A stretch of DNA of 64,000 nt from Ferirhizobium litorale (GCA_030028905.1 JALDYZ010000001.1:62001-126000); one strand, 5' to 3'; counted from the first letter of the stretch, positions 28,013 to 37,913 are shown. Numbers and translations: made by a program. Notes: a model not told the origin generated them from the letters alone.

Positions 28013-28979
28013 CGAAGGCCCCCTTCTTCTTGGCGATCCAGAGATAGATCGCCATGATGACGATCGGCACCACCGAGAAGGCGGCGGCGAGTGGCACGTT
28101 GCCGGCAGTGCCCTGCTGGGCATAGACCGCCTGGCCGATGAAGAGGCGCGACGAGCCGACGATCTGCGGGATGATGTAGTCGCCGAGCGTCAGCGAGAAG
28201 GTGAAGATCGACCCGGCGATGATGCCAGGCAGCGCCAGCGGCAGGAGCACATGTCGGAAGGTCTGGTTTGGGGTGGCGCCGAGATCCGACGAGGCTTCGA
28301 TCAGGTTGCCAGGCACGCGCTCGAGCGCCGCCTGGGTCGGCAGGATCATGTAGGGTAGCCAGACATAGACGAAGACGAGGTAGGTGCCGATGTAGCTGAT
28401 CGACAGCGAGTTGCCGCCGACGACCGGCAGCGCGAGGATCCCATCGAGCAGCCATGTCAGGTGCAGCTTGGCGAAGGCCCAGGTAAGGATGCCTTCCTTG
28501 GCAAGGATCAGCTTCCAGGCATAGACCTTGACGAGGTAGCTGGACCATAGCGGCAGCATGATGCCGAGGTAGAAGAAGGCCTTCCATTTGCCGCGGGCGT
28601 AACGGGCAGCGTAGTAAGCGATCGGAAAGGCGACGACGGCGGACGTGATCGTGACCAGCGCGGCCATAATTACCGTGCGCAGGATGATGTCGAAGTTCGA
28701 CGGTCGCAGGAGTTCGGCATAGGTCGACAGCGTGAATTCCCTGACGATCAGGCCGGAGAACTCGTCGATCGAGAAGAAGCTCTGCAGCAGCAGCGCAAAC
28801 AGCGATCCGATATAGATGACGCCGAGCCACAGCAGCGGCGGCGCCAGCATCAGGAAAAGAAACAGCTTTGGGCGGCGCCAGAAAGTGTCGGAGAGCCCAC
28901 CGAAGAAACCGCCCCGGCCCGGCAGAATGGCCGGATTGGCGGGAGGTGTCGTCGGCATGGTCATTGCGGTCATCGTCAT
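28002..28979 (-). CDS. ydcU: Putrescine/spermidine ABC transporter permease (PotB/YdcU-like)
   Basis: A 325-residue permease: a 45-residue cytoplasmic N terminus, then about six membrane helices and an EAA loop ([19 protein letters not shown]). The start overlaps the stop of the ATPase gene in an ATGA arrangement. Further methionines lie within the first eight residues (positions 3, 6 and 8), so the exact start may be slightly later. It forms the channel with the YdcV-like permease. Confidence 0.9.
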   Translation of the reverse strand: MTMTAMTMPTTPPANPAILPGRGGFFGGLSDTFWRRPKLFLFLMLAPPLLWLGVIYIGSLFALLLQSFFSIDEFSGLIVREFTLSTYAELLRPSNFDIILRTVIMAALVTITSAVVAFPIAYYAARYARGKWKAFFYLGIMLPLWSSYLVKVYAWKLILAKEGILTWAFAKLHLTWLLDGILALPVVGGNSLSISYIGTYLVFVYVWLPYMILPTQAALERVPGNLIEASSDLGATPNQTFRHVLLPLALPGIIAGSIFTFSLTLGDYIIPQIVGSSRLFIGQAVYAQQGTAGNVPLAAAFSVVPIVIMAIYLWIAKKKGAFDAL

Positions 28980-29965
28980 GCAGCACCGTCCATGTAGTGC
29001 ACTTCGCTTGCCGACCAGTCGAGCCGGACAGGCGTGCCGACTGCAAGATTTGCCTCACCGGCCGGAACCATGACATGAAGCCGGGTTCCGTTGACCTCGG
29101 CGGTGATGCGGGTTCCGGCGCCGAGGAAGCTGGTCGCGGCCACCGTTGCCGACACGCCGCCTTCGGTAGCAAGGCGGATCGCCTCGGGACGCAGGCTCGC
29201 CCAGCGGTGTTCTCCGCCGAGAGATTTCATCACTTCCGGGGCGATCACATTCGAGGAACCGACGAAGTCGGCGACGAAGCGCGTGCGCGGCCTGTTGTAT
29301 ATGTCCTGCGGCGTGCCCTCCTGGACAATGCCGCCGTTGTTGAATACGGCGACGCGGTCGGCCATCGAAAGCGCTTCGCTTTGGTCGTGGGTGACGAAGA
29401 TGAAAGTGATGCCGAGCGCGCGCTGCAGGCTCTTCAGTTCCTCCTGCATCTGCTCGCGCAGCTTGAGGTCAAGCGCGCCGAGCGGCTCGTCGAGCAGCAG
29501 GACTTTTGGCTTGTTAACAAGGGCGCGGGCCAACGCCACGCGCTGGCGCTGTCCGCCGGAGAGCTGGCCGGGTTTGCGGGCGCCGTAGCCGGGAAGCTTC
29601 ACGAGTTCCAGCGCTTCGTCCGCCGCCCTGTGGCGCTCGGCCTTGCCGATACCCCTCACCATCATGCCGTAGGCGACATTGTCGAGGATGTTGAGGTGCG
29701 GAAACAGGGCGTAGTCCTGGAACACCGTATTGACGTTGCGCCGGTAGGGAGGAACGCCTTCAGCGGTTTCCCCGAAAATCTCTATGTGCCCGCCGCTCGG
29801 TTGTTCAAAGCCGGCAATCAGGCGCAGGCATGTGGTCTTGCCGGAACCGGAAGGGCCGAGCATGGCGTAGAATTCGCCCGGCTCGATCTTCAGGTCTACG
29901 GCATCGACGGCTCGCACGACACCGAAATGGCGGGACACGTTTTCGAACTGGACGGCGGGCTTCAT
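28976..29965 (-). CDS. ydcT: Putrescine/spermidine ABC transporter ATP-binding protein (PotA/YdcT-like)
   Basis: A 329-residue ATPase. Walker A GPSGSGKTT spans residues 37-45, followed by the Q-loop TVFQDYALFPHL, signature [19 protein letters not shown], Walker B VLLLDEPLGALD and the H-loop FVTHDQSEALSMAD. A TOBE domain is at the C terminus (RPEAIRLA). ATG 29965 (MKPAVQFENV) is the family-like start; the opening to 30058 crosses the repeat element. It energises polyamine import. Confidence 0.92.
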   Translation of the reverse strand: MKPAVQFENVSRHFGVVRAVDAVDLKIEPGEFYAMLGPSGSGKTTCLRLIAGFEQPSGGHIEIFGETAEGVPPYRRNVNTVFQDYALFPHLNILDNVAYGMMVRGIGKAERHRAADEALELVKLPGYGARKPGQLSGGQRQRVALARALVNKPKVLLLDEPLGALDLKLREQMQEELKSLQRALGITFIFVTHDQSEALSMADRVAVFNNGGIVQEGTPQDIYNRPRTRFVADFVGSSNVIAPEVMKSLGGEHRWASLRPEAIRLATEGGVSATVAATSFLGAGTRITAEVNGTRLHVMVPAGEANLAVGTPVRLDWSASEVHYMDGAA

Positions 29966-29991
29966 GGATACTCCGATAAATGCAGGCCCCC

Positions 29992-30102
29992 GATCTCCCC
30001 TTGAGGGGGAGATGTGCCGATGGGACGGAGGAGGCTTTTTGCGGTTTCGCGTGGTCATCCTATTGCCGGTCTGGCCGGCATCTCCCCGCTTCCGGGGAGA
30101 TG
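29992..30102. repeat. Rhizobial palindromic repeat (RIME/BIME-like) with two hairpins
   Basis: Two hairpins lie in the 157-base gap between ydcS and ydcT. The first pairs ATCTCCCC (29993-30000) with GGGGAGAT (30006-30013); the second pairs CATCTCCCCG (30079-30088) with CGGGGAGATG (30093-30102). The GATCTCCCC...GGGGAGATG form is the well-known core of dispersed repeats in Rhizobium, Sinorhizobium and Agrobacterium genomes. Inside an operon it may stabilise the ydcS message. Confidence 0.75.
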
Positions 30103-30122
30103 AGGTCCACGTCTGTCTGGCC

Positions 30123-31283
30123 TTAACGGCCGCCGATCACGCCGATGTAGTCCGATACCCAGCGGTGGTAGGGAACGCACTCGCCCTGGCTGTCGCACTT
30201 GGACTTCGGCGTCTTCCAGAACTTGATCTTCTCGAAGTTTTCGAAGCCGTTGGTGGCGCAGCCGGCGTCTGTCAGCAATTCATTGCCTTTGCACGCGGCC
30301 GGCACGGACGGAACGGTTCCGAACCAGGCCGATACGTCCCCTTGGACCTTGGGCGAGAGCGAATGCTCCATCCACATATAGGCGCAGTTCGGATGTTCGC
30401 TGTCGACATGCAGCATGGTCGTGTCGGCCCAGCCGGTGACGCCTTCCTCCGGGAAGGTCGAGGCAATCTTCTGCTTTTCGGCCTGCAGCAGGTTGACCTG
30501 GAACGGCCAGGAACCGGAGGCGACCACGCCTTCGTTCTTGAAGTCGTCGATCTGGATCATCGCATCGTGCCAGTAGCGGCCGACAAGTTGGCGCTGACCG
30601 CGGAGCAGATCGATGGCGGCCTTGTACTGGTCCTCGTTCAACTCGTAGGGATCCTTGATGCCCAGTTCCGGCTTGTGCGCCATCAGGTAGAGCGCGGCGT
30701 CGGCAACGTAGATCGGGCCGTCATAGGCCTGGACGCGACCCTTGTTGGACTTGCCGTCGGGAAGCGTCTGTTCCTCGAAGACGACGTTCCAGCTGGTCGG
30801 TGCCTGGTCCTTGAAGGCGTCGGTGTTGTACATCAGCACGTTCGGGCCCCAGACATAGGGGGTGCCGTAGTGGACGCCGTCAACCGTGTGCCAGGGGGCG
30901 TTCTGTAGCCGCTCGTCGATCGTCTTCCAGCTCGGGATCAGATCGGCATTGATCGGCTGCACGCGCTTGCCGGCGATAAGGCGCAGCGATGCATCGCCGG
31001 AGGCCGTGACGAGGTCGAAACCGCCCTCGTTCATCAGCGCGACCATTTCATCCGAAGTCGCAGCGGTCTTGACGCTGACCTTGCAGCCGGTCTCCTTCTC
31101 GAACTTGGTGACCCAGTCGAAATTCTTGTCGGTATCGCCGCGTTCGATATAACCGGCCCAGGCAACGATGCTGAGCTCGCCTTCACCCTTGCCAAGTTCT
31201 TTCAGCGGTTGCTGGGCTACTGCGGCGGCCGTGAAGCTGAAAATGGCGGCAATGGCTGTACAGGATTTCAGAAAATTCTTCAT
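30123..31283 (-). CDS. ydcS: Putrescine-type ABC transporter substrate-binding protein (YdcS-like)
   Basis: A 386-residue periplasmic binding protein. A signal peptide covers about residues 1-23 (AAAVAQ). The mature start resembles E. coli YdcS: AWAGYIERGDTDKNFDWVTK, DEMVALMNEGGFDLVTASGD. The C terminus has paired cysteines (KCDSQGEC). It captures putrescine or a related diamine. ATG 31283 follows GGGAGAC; the much longer opening to 31808 runs antisense through the LysR region and is discarded. It is the first gene of the operon ydcS-T-U-V-patD. Confidence 0.9.
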   Translation of the reverse strand: MKNFLKSCTAIAAIFSFTAAAVAQQPLKELGKGEGELSIVAWAGYIERGDTDKNFDWVTKFEKETGCKVSVKTAATSDEMVALMNEGGFDLVTASGDASLRLIAGKRVQPINADLIPSWKTIDERLQNAPWHTVDGVHYGTPYVWGPNVLMYNTDAFKDQAPTSWNVVFEEQTLPDGKSNKGRVQAYDGPIYVADAALYLMAHKPELGIKDPYELNEDQYKAAIDLLRGQRQLVGRYWHDAMIQIDDFKNEGVVASGSWPFQVNLLQAEKQKIASTFPEEGVTGWADTTMLHVDSEHPNCAYMWMEHSLSPKVQGDVSAWFGTVPSVPAACKGNELLTDAGCATNGFENFEKIKFWKTPKSKCDSQGECVPYHRWVSDYIGVIGGR

Positions 31284-31411
31284 CGCAATGTCTCCCGGTT
31301 CGGCCGCTTCGGCGGCACTTTGTTCCCAGGACGAAGAGTGAACCGAATCACGAGGTTTCGCAAATTCATTTGCAAGAACGTCGCTATCGGAAAAACCGAT
31401 ACCGACTGCAA

Positions 31412-32320
31412 TCAGCGCATTCGACCCGATCGGAGGGCCTCGGCGATGCCGACGAAGTCGCGCGCCGACTGGGGAAGGCTGGAGCCCTTGCGCCAGACCA
31501 TGCCCACCTGGACGACCGGCAGGGATCCGGAGACGTCGCGGCTTTCGATCCGGTCGCCTTCCAGCGACCACGGGCGGTAGACGAGATCGGGGAGCAGCGC
31601 GATGCCGGCACCGGTGGCAACCAGGCTGCGTACCGCTTCGACCGACCGGGTCCGGAAGGCCACATGCGGACGCGCGCCGAGCGCCGAAAGGAGCTTGCCG
31701 GTGTTTTCCTCGATTTCGTCGACCGTCAGCATGATCAGCGGCTCGCGGGCGATGTCGGCGACCGAGATGATGTCGGCGGACACCAGCGGATGGCCGAGCG
31801 GCAGCCACAGACGATAGGGGGAGGTCTCGATGATCTCCGCCTGCAGAGCCATGCGGTCGCGCAGGTTGGAGATGACCATGACGGCGACATCCAGTTCGCC
31901 ACCGATCAGCAGGTGTTCCAGATAGCCGCCATTGTCTTCGATGGCGCTGACCTCCACTCCCGGGCAGGCGCGGCGGTAGCGGGCCAGCAGATCGGAAAGC
32001 ACGTAGCCTGCGACAAGCGAAGTGACGCCGATATTGAGCTTGCCGCCGGGTTGCTGGCGGGTTTCCGAAAAACTGTTGCGCGCATCGGAGACGGTTGCCA
32101 GTATCTTTGTGGCATGGCGCATGAACTGGTGGCCGTTATGGGTGATCGACAGGCCGCGAGGATGCCGCTCGAAGAGTTCGACGCCGAGGTCGCCCTCGAG
32201 TTCCCTGATCGCCTCGGTGATCGAGGACTGCGAGATCGACAGGTTCTGGGCGGCGCGGGTGATCGAGCCCTGCTCGGCCACGGCGACGAAATACTGAAGC
32301 TGTCTCAGGGTGAAAGCCAT
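31412..32320 (-). CDS. LysR family transcriptional regulator
   Basis: A 302-residue LysR protein. The N-terminal winged helix (LRQLQYFVAVAEQGSITRAA, residues 5-24, then LSISQSSITEAIRELE) is followed by a substrate-binding domain (LNIGVTSLVAGYVLSDLLA). It is transcribed in the same direction as, and 128 bases upstream of, the putrescine operon, and probably controls it. The effector is not known. Confidence 0.9.
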   Translation of the reverse strand: MAFTLRQLQYFVAVAEQGSITRAAQNLSISQSSITEAIRELEGDLGVELFERHPRGLSITHNGHQFMRHATKILATVSDARNSFSETRQQPGGKLNIGVTSLVAGYVLSDLLARYRRACPGVEVSAIEDNGGYLEHLLIGGELDVAVMVISNLRDRMALQAEIIETSPYRLWLPLGHPLVSADIISVADIAREPLIMLTVDEIEENTGKLLSALGARPHVAFRTRSVEAVRSLVATGAGIALLPDLVYRPWSLEGDRIESRDVSGSLPVVQVGMVWRKGSSLPQSARDFVGIAEALRSGRMR

Positions 32321-32551
32321 GGCCGTTTAGAGCATGGGGCAGGGACGAGGGCAAGCTGCGGCGCCGCCGGCATGGCTGGCTCGAACAGGCTATTGCCAAG
32401 CGCGTCCATCAAGCTATGGTCTTGCGGACTAAGTAGAAATTTGGTGGCGGTCCGCCGGCAATCCTGGTCGGGGAAAGGCCGACGGCAGTGGCAGGAACGA
32501 GCATGCGCAGGCAGAAGAGGTAGTTCGAAGCAAACGAGGGGGCATTCCTTG

Positions 32552-34252
32552 GTGCGAAATGAAGATGCTGAATTGTCGCATGCAAATCGGTCGATCAGCA
32601 CGGGACTGTGGGGCTATGCCGCCCGACTTCGCCGCTCGTTCTCCACCACGGGCTTGTTGTTCGCGACGCTGTTCTTCGCCGCTTCCCTGACCCCCAGCCT
32701 GATGCCGCGAACGGTCCTGACCCAGGGCGCCCTTTCGGGGTTTTCCGCGGCCGCGGGCTATGCTTTTGGCACCTTCCTGCGCTGGCTGTGGACCTACCTG
32801 GAGCTGCGCGAGCCGTCGGCGCGCACTTCGAGAACGATCAAGCTCATTGCCGCCGTCGTCTGCCTTGCCGTCGCTGTCGCCTTCCTATGGAAAGCGTCCG
32901 AGTGGCAGAATTCGGTGCGCGAACTGATGGGGATGGAACGGGTCGAAACGGCCGACCCGCTGATGCTTGGCCTGGTTGCCGCTGCGATCTTTGCTGCGCT
33001 CGTCGTGCTTGCACGGTTGTTCAATATCGTGTTCGGAGTGCTGTCGCGGTGGCTGCAGCGCTATGTGCCGCGGCGGGTCTCGAACGTCATCGGCGGCTTG
33101 ATCGCGGTGGCCCTGTTCTGGTCGGTTGCCGAAGGGGTGTTCTTCAGAATGGCACTGCGGACGATCGACAATTCGCTGCGCCAGCTGGATGCGCTGATCG
33201 ACGACGATATCGCAGGGCCGGCCGGGCCGATGAAAACGGGCAGTAGTGCGTCCCTCGTCGATTGGCACGATCTCGGCCGGCAGGGCCGGCGCTATGTCGT
33301 CACAGGACCAACGGCCGCCGACATCGGCAATTTCTTCCAGGGCGAGGCTCTCGAGCCGATCCGTGTCTATGTCGGGTTGAACTCGGCCGAAACCGCCGAG
33401 GAACGCGCCAAGCTGGCGCTCGAGGAGATGAAGCGTGTCGGTGCTTTCGACCGTTCGATCCTCGTTGTCGTGGTGCCGACCGGGACCGGCTGGGTCGATC
33501 CGGCGGCCATGGATCCGCTGGAATATCTGCACAAGGGCGACGTGGCGAGCGTTGCCATGCAGTATTCCTACCTGTTGAGCTGGCTGTCGCTGCTCTTCGA
33601 GCCCGGCTATGGCGCCGAGGCAGGAAACGCCCTCTTCAAGGAGGTCTATGGCTACTGGACGACGCTGCCGCGGGATGATCGTCCGAAGCTCTATCTGCAC
33701 GGCCTCAGCCTTGGCTCGATGAATTCGGAAATCTCGGCCGATCTATTCAACGTCATCGGCGATCCCTTCCAGGGCGCGCTGTGGAGCGGGCCACCCTTCC
33801 CGAGCCGGACCTGGAACATGGTGACGGCAAATCGCAATCCCGGCTCGCCAGAATGGCTGCCTCGTTTCCGTGACGGCTCGATCATCCGTTTTACCAACCA
33901 GAGCAATGCGCTCGACATTCCGGGCGCCCAGTGGGGACCGATCCGCATCGTCTACCTGCAGTATGCCAGCGATCCGGTGACCTTTTTCAATCCCAAGGCG
34001 TTCTATCGCGAACCCGACTGGATGAAGGCGCCGCGCGGGCCGGACGTCTCGCCGGCGCTTCGCTGGTATCCGGGAATCACCATGCTGCAATTGGCGTTCG
34101 ACATGGCGGTCGGCACGACGTCGCCCATCGGGTACGGGCATGTCTATGCGCCGCAGCACTATATCGACGGCTGGATGGCGGTCACCGATCCGGCGGGCGT
34201 GACGACGGATGACGTTGGCCGGCTCAAGGAACTGTTCAAGGACCGCTACTGA
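32552..34252 (+). CDS. Membrane-anchored alpha/beta-hydrolase (Abhydrolase_9 family)
   Basis: A 566-residue protein. The N-terminal third has about four to five membrane helices (LLFATLFFAASLTPSLMPRT is the typical N-terminal block). The C-terminal 300 residues are an alpha/beta hydrolase with LYLHGLSLGSMNSEISADLF carrying the GLSLGS nucleophile elbow serine, and a final HVYAPQHYIDGW block with the catalytic histidine region. The function is unknown; related proteins are proposed lipid or ester hydrolases. The start is GTG 32552 with GAGGGGG 9 bases upstream. A long in-phase opening further upstream is the antisense of the LysR gene. Confidence 0.82.
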   Translation: MRNEDAELSHANRSISTGLWGYAARLRRSFSTTGLLFATLFFAASLTPSLMPRTVLTQGALSGFSAAAGYAFGTFLRWLWTYLELREPSARTSRTIKLIAAVVCLAVAVAFLWKASEWQNSVRELMGMERVETADPLMLGLVAAAIFAALVVLARLFNIVFGVLSRWLQRYVPRRVSNVIGGLIAVALFWSVAEGVFFRMALRTIDNSLRQLDALIDDDIAGPAGPMKTGSSASLVDWHDLGRQGRRYVVTGPTAADIGNFFQGEALEPIRVYVGLNSAETAEERAKLALEEMKRVGAFDRSILVVVVPTGTGWVDPAAMDPLEYLHKGDVASVAMQYSYLLSWLSLLFEPGYGAEAGNALFKEVYGYWTTLPRDDRPKLYLHGLSLGSMNSEISADLFNVIGDPFQGALWSGPPFPSRTWNMVTANRNPGSPEWLPRFRDGSIIRFTNQSNALDIPGAQWGPIRIVYLQYASDPVTFFNPKAFYREPDWMKAPRGPDVSPALRWYPGITMLQLAFDMAVGTTSPIGYGHVYAPQHYIDGWMAVTDPAGVTTDDVGRLKELFKDRY

Positions 34253-35172
34253 GCCATCGTCGTTGCCGCTTCCTCCAACAGCCAGCGGCGAAAGAGCTGT
34301 GTTTCGGGCGAAGCGCGCCTGCGCTCGTCGGCAGTCAGGATGTAATGACCCTGGTCGGCTGGCACGAATCCGTCAAAGCAGCGCACCAGTCTTCCACTTG
34401 CGAGGCTCTGCTCGGCGAGGTGCTGGGGGGCGATGACGGGGCCGATGCCGGCGGCCGCCATTTCGACCGCGCCCATGTTGGTATCGACACTGATGCCGCC
34501 TTTCTGCGGCAGGTCGATGCCGAGCGGTACAAGCAGCATCTGCCAGAGGTCTTCGTAGTCGGAGACGTGGATCAAGGGTGCCCGGCGCACCAGTTCGGCA
34601 AGGCCGTCGCGGCCGGGATCGGCGGGCTTGAGGTCCGGATGACAGAGCACGACCGACGGGGTCTTGATCAGGAGTTCCGAGCTATGTCCCGGCCAGATTC
34701 CGTCACCGAAGCGGATGTCGATATCGGCCACTTCATCGCTTTGCGACCGTGTCCATACGGAGGAGGCGAAACGCAGTGCGATGTCGGGATGCCTGTTCTG
34801 GAAGTTCGTAAGCCGCTGGGCAAGCCACAGGCCGACGAAGGAAACGGGTGCCCGGATGGTGAGCGAGCGTCTCCCCGTGGAACCGAACAGGCCCGTGGTC
34901 GCGGCGGCGAGTTCGCTGAACGAACGCCTGAGCGGCGGCAGGTAGGCCGAGCCGATTTCGGTGAGCCGCAGGCTGCGCGGCAGGCGCTCGAAAAGCACGA
35001 CCCCAAGGTGCTTTTCCAGCGATCGCACCTGATGGCTGACGGCGGCCTGCGTCAGGTTCAGCTCCTCGGCAGCGGCCGTGAAGCTCGAATGACGGGCGGC
35101 CGCCTCGAAGGCGCGCAGCCAGGCGAGCGGCGGCAGCTTGTAGCCGGTGATGGGTGGGGGAGTGTCAGCCAT
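34246..35172 (-). CDS. LysR family regulator, GcvA-like
   Basis: A 308-residue LysR protein. Its winged helix (LAWLRAFEAAARHSSFTAAA, then LNLTQAAVSHQVRSLEKHLG) and LFERLPRSLRLTEIGSAYLP are those of the GcvA/AmpR subgroup. The substrate domain begins at about residue 95. It is divergent from the first FAD/GcvT dehydrogenase gene (293 bases between starts), so it is the likely regulator of that methyl-group catabolic operon. ATG 35172 (MADTPPPITG) is chosen over the opening to 35217. Its stop overlaps the hydrolase stop by 7 bases. Confidence 0.9.
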   Translation of the reverse strand: MADTPPPITGYKLPPLAWLRAFEAAARHSSFTAAAEELNLTQAAVSHQVRSLEKHLGVVLFERLPRSLRLTEIGSAYLPPLRRSFSELAAATTGLFGSTGRRSLTIRAPVSFVGLWLAQRLTNFQNRHPDIALRFASSVWTRSQSDEVADIDIRFGDGIWPGHSSELLIKTPSVVLCHPDLKPADPGRDGLAELVRRAPLIHVSDYEDLWQMLLVPLGIDLPQKGGISVDTNMGAVEMAAAGIGPVIAPQHLAEQSLASGRLVRCFDGFVPADQGHYILTADERRRASPETQLFRRWLLEEAATTMAQ

Positions 35173-35465
35173 GACATGTCTGGAAAAGGAGGAAAATTCG
35201 CGCGAGCTTATCGGCAAGCGAATGTCTTTGGAAGGGCCATTTTACCAGCCTGAGGGATCGCTGAATTTGTGCTGATGACACCTATTTCTTGCAAGAGATC
35301 GCTTGTCATGGACCGGGCACAAAAAAAACGATGCCACAGGTGCAATTTCCTTTGTTTGCGGAAGGCCTGGCCACCGGACCAGATTGCTGCATGTACATGG
35401 AGGAAAACCGACCCGGCACGGCGATTGCGCCGAGCGAGGGGCGGCAATGAAGCAAGGGGAATGAA
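35173..35465. promoter_or_regulatory. Divergent LysR / dehydrogenase promoter region
   Basis: The 293-base gap contains a perfect 10-base palindrome TCTTGCAAGA (35287-35296) and an A-tract around 35321-35328. A weak AAGGGGA ribosome-binding site precedes the dehydrogenase start at 35466. No small gene is convincing here. The palindrome is a candidate LysR-type site; -35/-10 boxes cannot be assigned with confidence. Confidence 0.4.
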
Positions 35466-37913
35466 ATGTCTGAACTGCCGTCAACGGCACGGGTCGTGAT
35501 CATCGGCGGCGGTGCCATCGGAGCGTCGTCACTGTACCATCTGGCGAAAGCCGGCTGGACCGATTGCGTGCTCCTCGAAAAGAACGAACTGACGGCCGGC
35601 TCCACGTGGCACGCCGCCGGCAACGTGCCGACCTTTTCCTCCTCCTGGTCGATCATGAACATGCAGCGCTATTCCGCATCGCTCTACCGCGATCTCGGCG
35701 CGCTGGTCGATTATCCCATGAACTACCATGTTACCGGCTCTGTCCGTCTTGGACACTCCAAGCAGCGCCTTCAGGAGTTCAAGCGCGTCGTCGGCATGGG
35801 CCGCTACCAGGGCATGGATCTCGATATCCTCACCCCCGACGAAATCCGCGGCCGCTATCCCTTCCTCGAGACCCACGACCTGACCGGCGCGCTCTACGAT
35901 CCCTATGACGGCGACATCGACCCAGCGCAGCTGACCCAGGCCCTGGCGAAAGGCGCACGCGACATGGGCGCCAAGGTCATCCGCTTCTGTCCCGTGACGG
36001 GCGTTCGCCGCGAAAACGAGGAATGGGTGATAACGACCCCGAAGGGCGAGATCCGTTGCGAATACGTCGTCAACGCTGCCGGATACTATGCGCGCGAAGT
36101 CGGCAAGATGTTCGGCCGCGACGTGCCGATGATGGTGATGAGCCATCAGTACATCCTGTTCGAGGAGATCCCCGAGCTAGCCGCTTGGTCGAAGGAAGTC
36201 GGCCACAAACTGCCGCTGCTGCGCGATGTCGACAGTTCCTACTATCTGCGCCAGGAAAAGAACGGCATGAATCTCGGCCCCTACGAGAAGAACTGCAAGG
36301 CGCACTGGGTCACGCCTGACGATCCGATGCCGGAGGACTTTTCCTTCCAGCTCTTCCCCGACGATCTGGAACGGCTGGAGTGGTACCTGAACGACGCGGT
36401 CGAGCGCGTTCCGATCCTCGGCACCGCGGGCCTTTCGCGGATGATCAACGGGCCGATCCCCTATGCGCCGGACGGCAATCCGTTGATCGGGCCGATGCCG
36501 GGCGTACCGAACGCCTTCGAGGCCTGCGTCTTCACCTTCGGCATCTGCCAGGCGGGCGGCGCCGGCAAGGTGCTGGCCGAGTGGATCACCGAAGGCCAGA
36601 CCGAGTGGGACATGTGGTCCTGCGATCCCCGCCGCTACACCGACTACACCGACCAGGACTACTGCATCGCCAAGGGCAAGGAGATCTATGGCCACGAGTA
36701 CGCGATGCATTTCCCCAAGCATTACTGGCCGGCCGGGCGCGACAGGAAGCTCTCGCCGATCCATGACCGGATCGCCGCGCTCGGTGCCCAGTTCAAGCCC
36801 TACAACGGCTGGGAGCGCGCCATGTGGTACGCCAGGCCCGGCGACGACACGTCCGAGGAGGCGACACAGACCTGGGACCGCGAGGGACCGTGGGCCAGGC
36901 GCATCGAGGAAGAATGCCTTGCGGTGCGCGATGCGGCCGCCATTCTCGACCTGCCGGGCTTCTCGCGCTATCGCCTGAAGGGAGAAGGTGCGCGCGAGTG
37001 GCTGCTGGGTCTCATCACCGGCAAGGTGCCGAAGCCGGGCCGCATCGGTCTTGCATATTTCTCCGACGACAAGGGCCGTATCGTTACCGAGATGTCGGTG
37101 ATGGCGCTGGAAGAGGATTTCTTCTTCCTGATCACGGCGGCAACGGCGCAATGGCACGATTTCGAGTGGCTGCAGACGCACATGCCGAAAGATGCGGCCT
37201 TCACGCTTGAGGACGTCACGACGAACTTTTCCTGCCAGATCCTTTCCGGTCCGAAGTCGCGCGACATCCTTGCCGAAGTCTCCGATGCCGATCTTGCCAA
37301 GGGCTGGCTGACGCACCAGTCGGCTCAGATTGCCGACCGCTGGTGCCAGCTCGTGCGGGTCTCCTTCGCCGGTGAACTCGGCTGGGAAATCCACACCAAG
37401 GTGGACGACACCGCCGCCATCTTCGATGCGGTCTGGGCGGCCGGCCAGAAGCACGGGCTGAAACCGTTCGGCATGGAGGCACTCGACAGCCTGCGCATCG
37501 AAAAGGGTTATCGCGCCTGGAAAGGCGATCTTTCGACCGACTACTCCATCCTGCAGGGCGGGCTGGAGCGTTTCGTCGACTGGTCGAAGCCCGCCTTCAA
37601 GGGCAAGGCGGCACTGGAGAAGGAAAAGCAGGTCGGCGTTTCCAAACGGTTCGTGACATTGACCGTCGAGGCGGGCGACTGCGACGCCCCCTACATGTCG
37701 ACGCTCTGGCACGACGGCGCTGTTGTCGGAGAGACCACCTCCGGCAACTGGGGCCATCGTGTCGGCAAGTCGATTGCGCTCGGCATGCTGCGATCGGATC
37801 TTGCTGTTCCGGGCACCGAAATCGAAGTCGAGATCTATGGCGACCGGTTCAAGGCGGTGGTCCAGCCCGACCAACCGCTCTGGGATCCCTCGAATGAAAG
37901 ACTGAAAGCATGA
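35466..37913 (+). CDS. FAD-dependent oxidoreductase/GcvT fusion, dimethylglycine/sarcosine dehydrogenase-like (paralog 1)
   Basis: An 815-residue two-part protein. Residues ~8-430 form a DAO-type FAD domain with VVIIGGGAIGASS (residues 10-22) and STWHAAG, in which His49 is the covalent FAD ligand of the dimethylglycine dehydrogenase family. Residues ~445-810 are a GcvT-like folate-binding domain (ELGWEIHTKV, EALDSLRIEKGYRAW) that takes the released one-carbon unit onto tetrahydrofolate. It oxidatively demethylates an N-methyl amine. The exact amine (dimethylglycine, sarcosine, N-methylproline or other) is not determinable. It heads an operon and overlaps the next gene by ATGA. Confidence 0.88.
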   Translation: MSELPSTARVVIIGGGAIGASSLYHLAKAGWTDCVLLEKNELTAGSTWHAAGNVPTFSSSWSIMNMQRYSASLYRDLGALVDYPMNYHVTGSVRLGHSKQRLQEFKRVVGMGRYQGMDLDILTPDEIRGRYPFLETHDLTGALYDPYDGDIDPAQLTQALAKGARDMGAKVIRFCPVTGVRRENEEWVITTPKGEIRCEYVVNAAGYYAREVGKMFGRDVPMMVMSHQYILFEEIPELAAWSKEVGHKLPLLRDVDSSYYLRQEKNGMNLGPYEKNCKAHWVTPDDPMPEDFSFQLFPDDLERLEWYLNDAVERVPILGTAGLSRMINGPIPYAPDGNPLIGPMPGVPNAFEACVFTFGICQAGGAGKVLAEWITEGQTEWDMWSCDPRRYTDYTDQDYCIAKGKEIYGHEYAMHFPKHYWPAGRDRKLSPIHDRIAALGAQFKPYNGWERAMWYARPGDDTSEEATQTWDREGPWARRIEEECLAVRDAAAILDLPGFSRYRLKGEGAREWLLGLITGKVPKPGRIGLAYFSDDKGRIVTEMSVMALEEDFFFLITAATAQWHDFEWLQTHMPKDAAFTLEDVTTNFSCQILSGPKSRDILAEVSDADLAKGWLTHQSAQIADRWCQLVRVSFAGELGWEIHTKVDDTAAIFDAVWAAGQKHGLKPFGMEALDSLRIEKGYRAWKGDLSTDYSILQGGLERFVDWSKPAFKGKAALEKEKQVGVSKRFVTLTVEAGDCDAPYMSTLWHDGAVVGETTSGNWGHRVGKSIALGMLRSDLAVPGTEIEVEIYGDRFKAVVQPDQPLWDPSNERLKA

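Noticed and set aside
31370-32551. Long upstream extension of the alpha/beta-hydrolase frame to 31370
   Set aside because: The extension runs antisense to the LysR gene, has no family sequence, and GTG 32552 has a good ribosome-binding site and the correct protein start.
36177-37874. 565-codon minus-strand open frame opposite the first FAD/GcvT gene
   Set aside because: It is antisense to a strongly supported gene with clear FAD and folate domains and has no motifs of its own.
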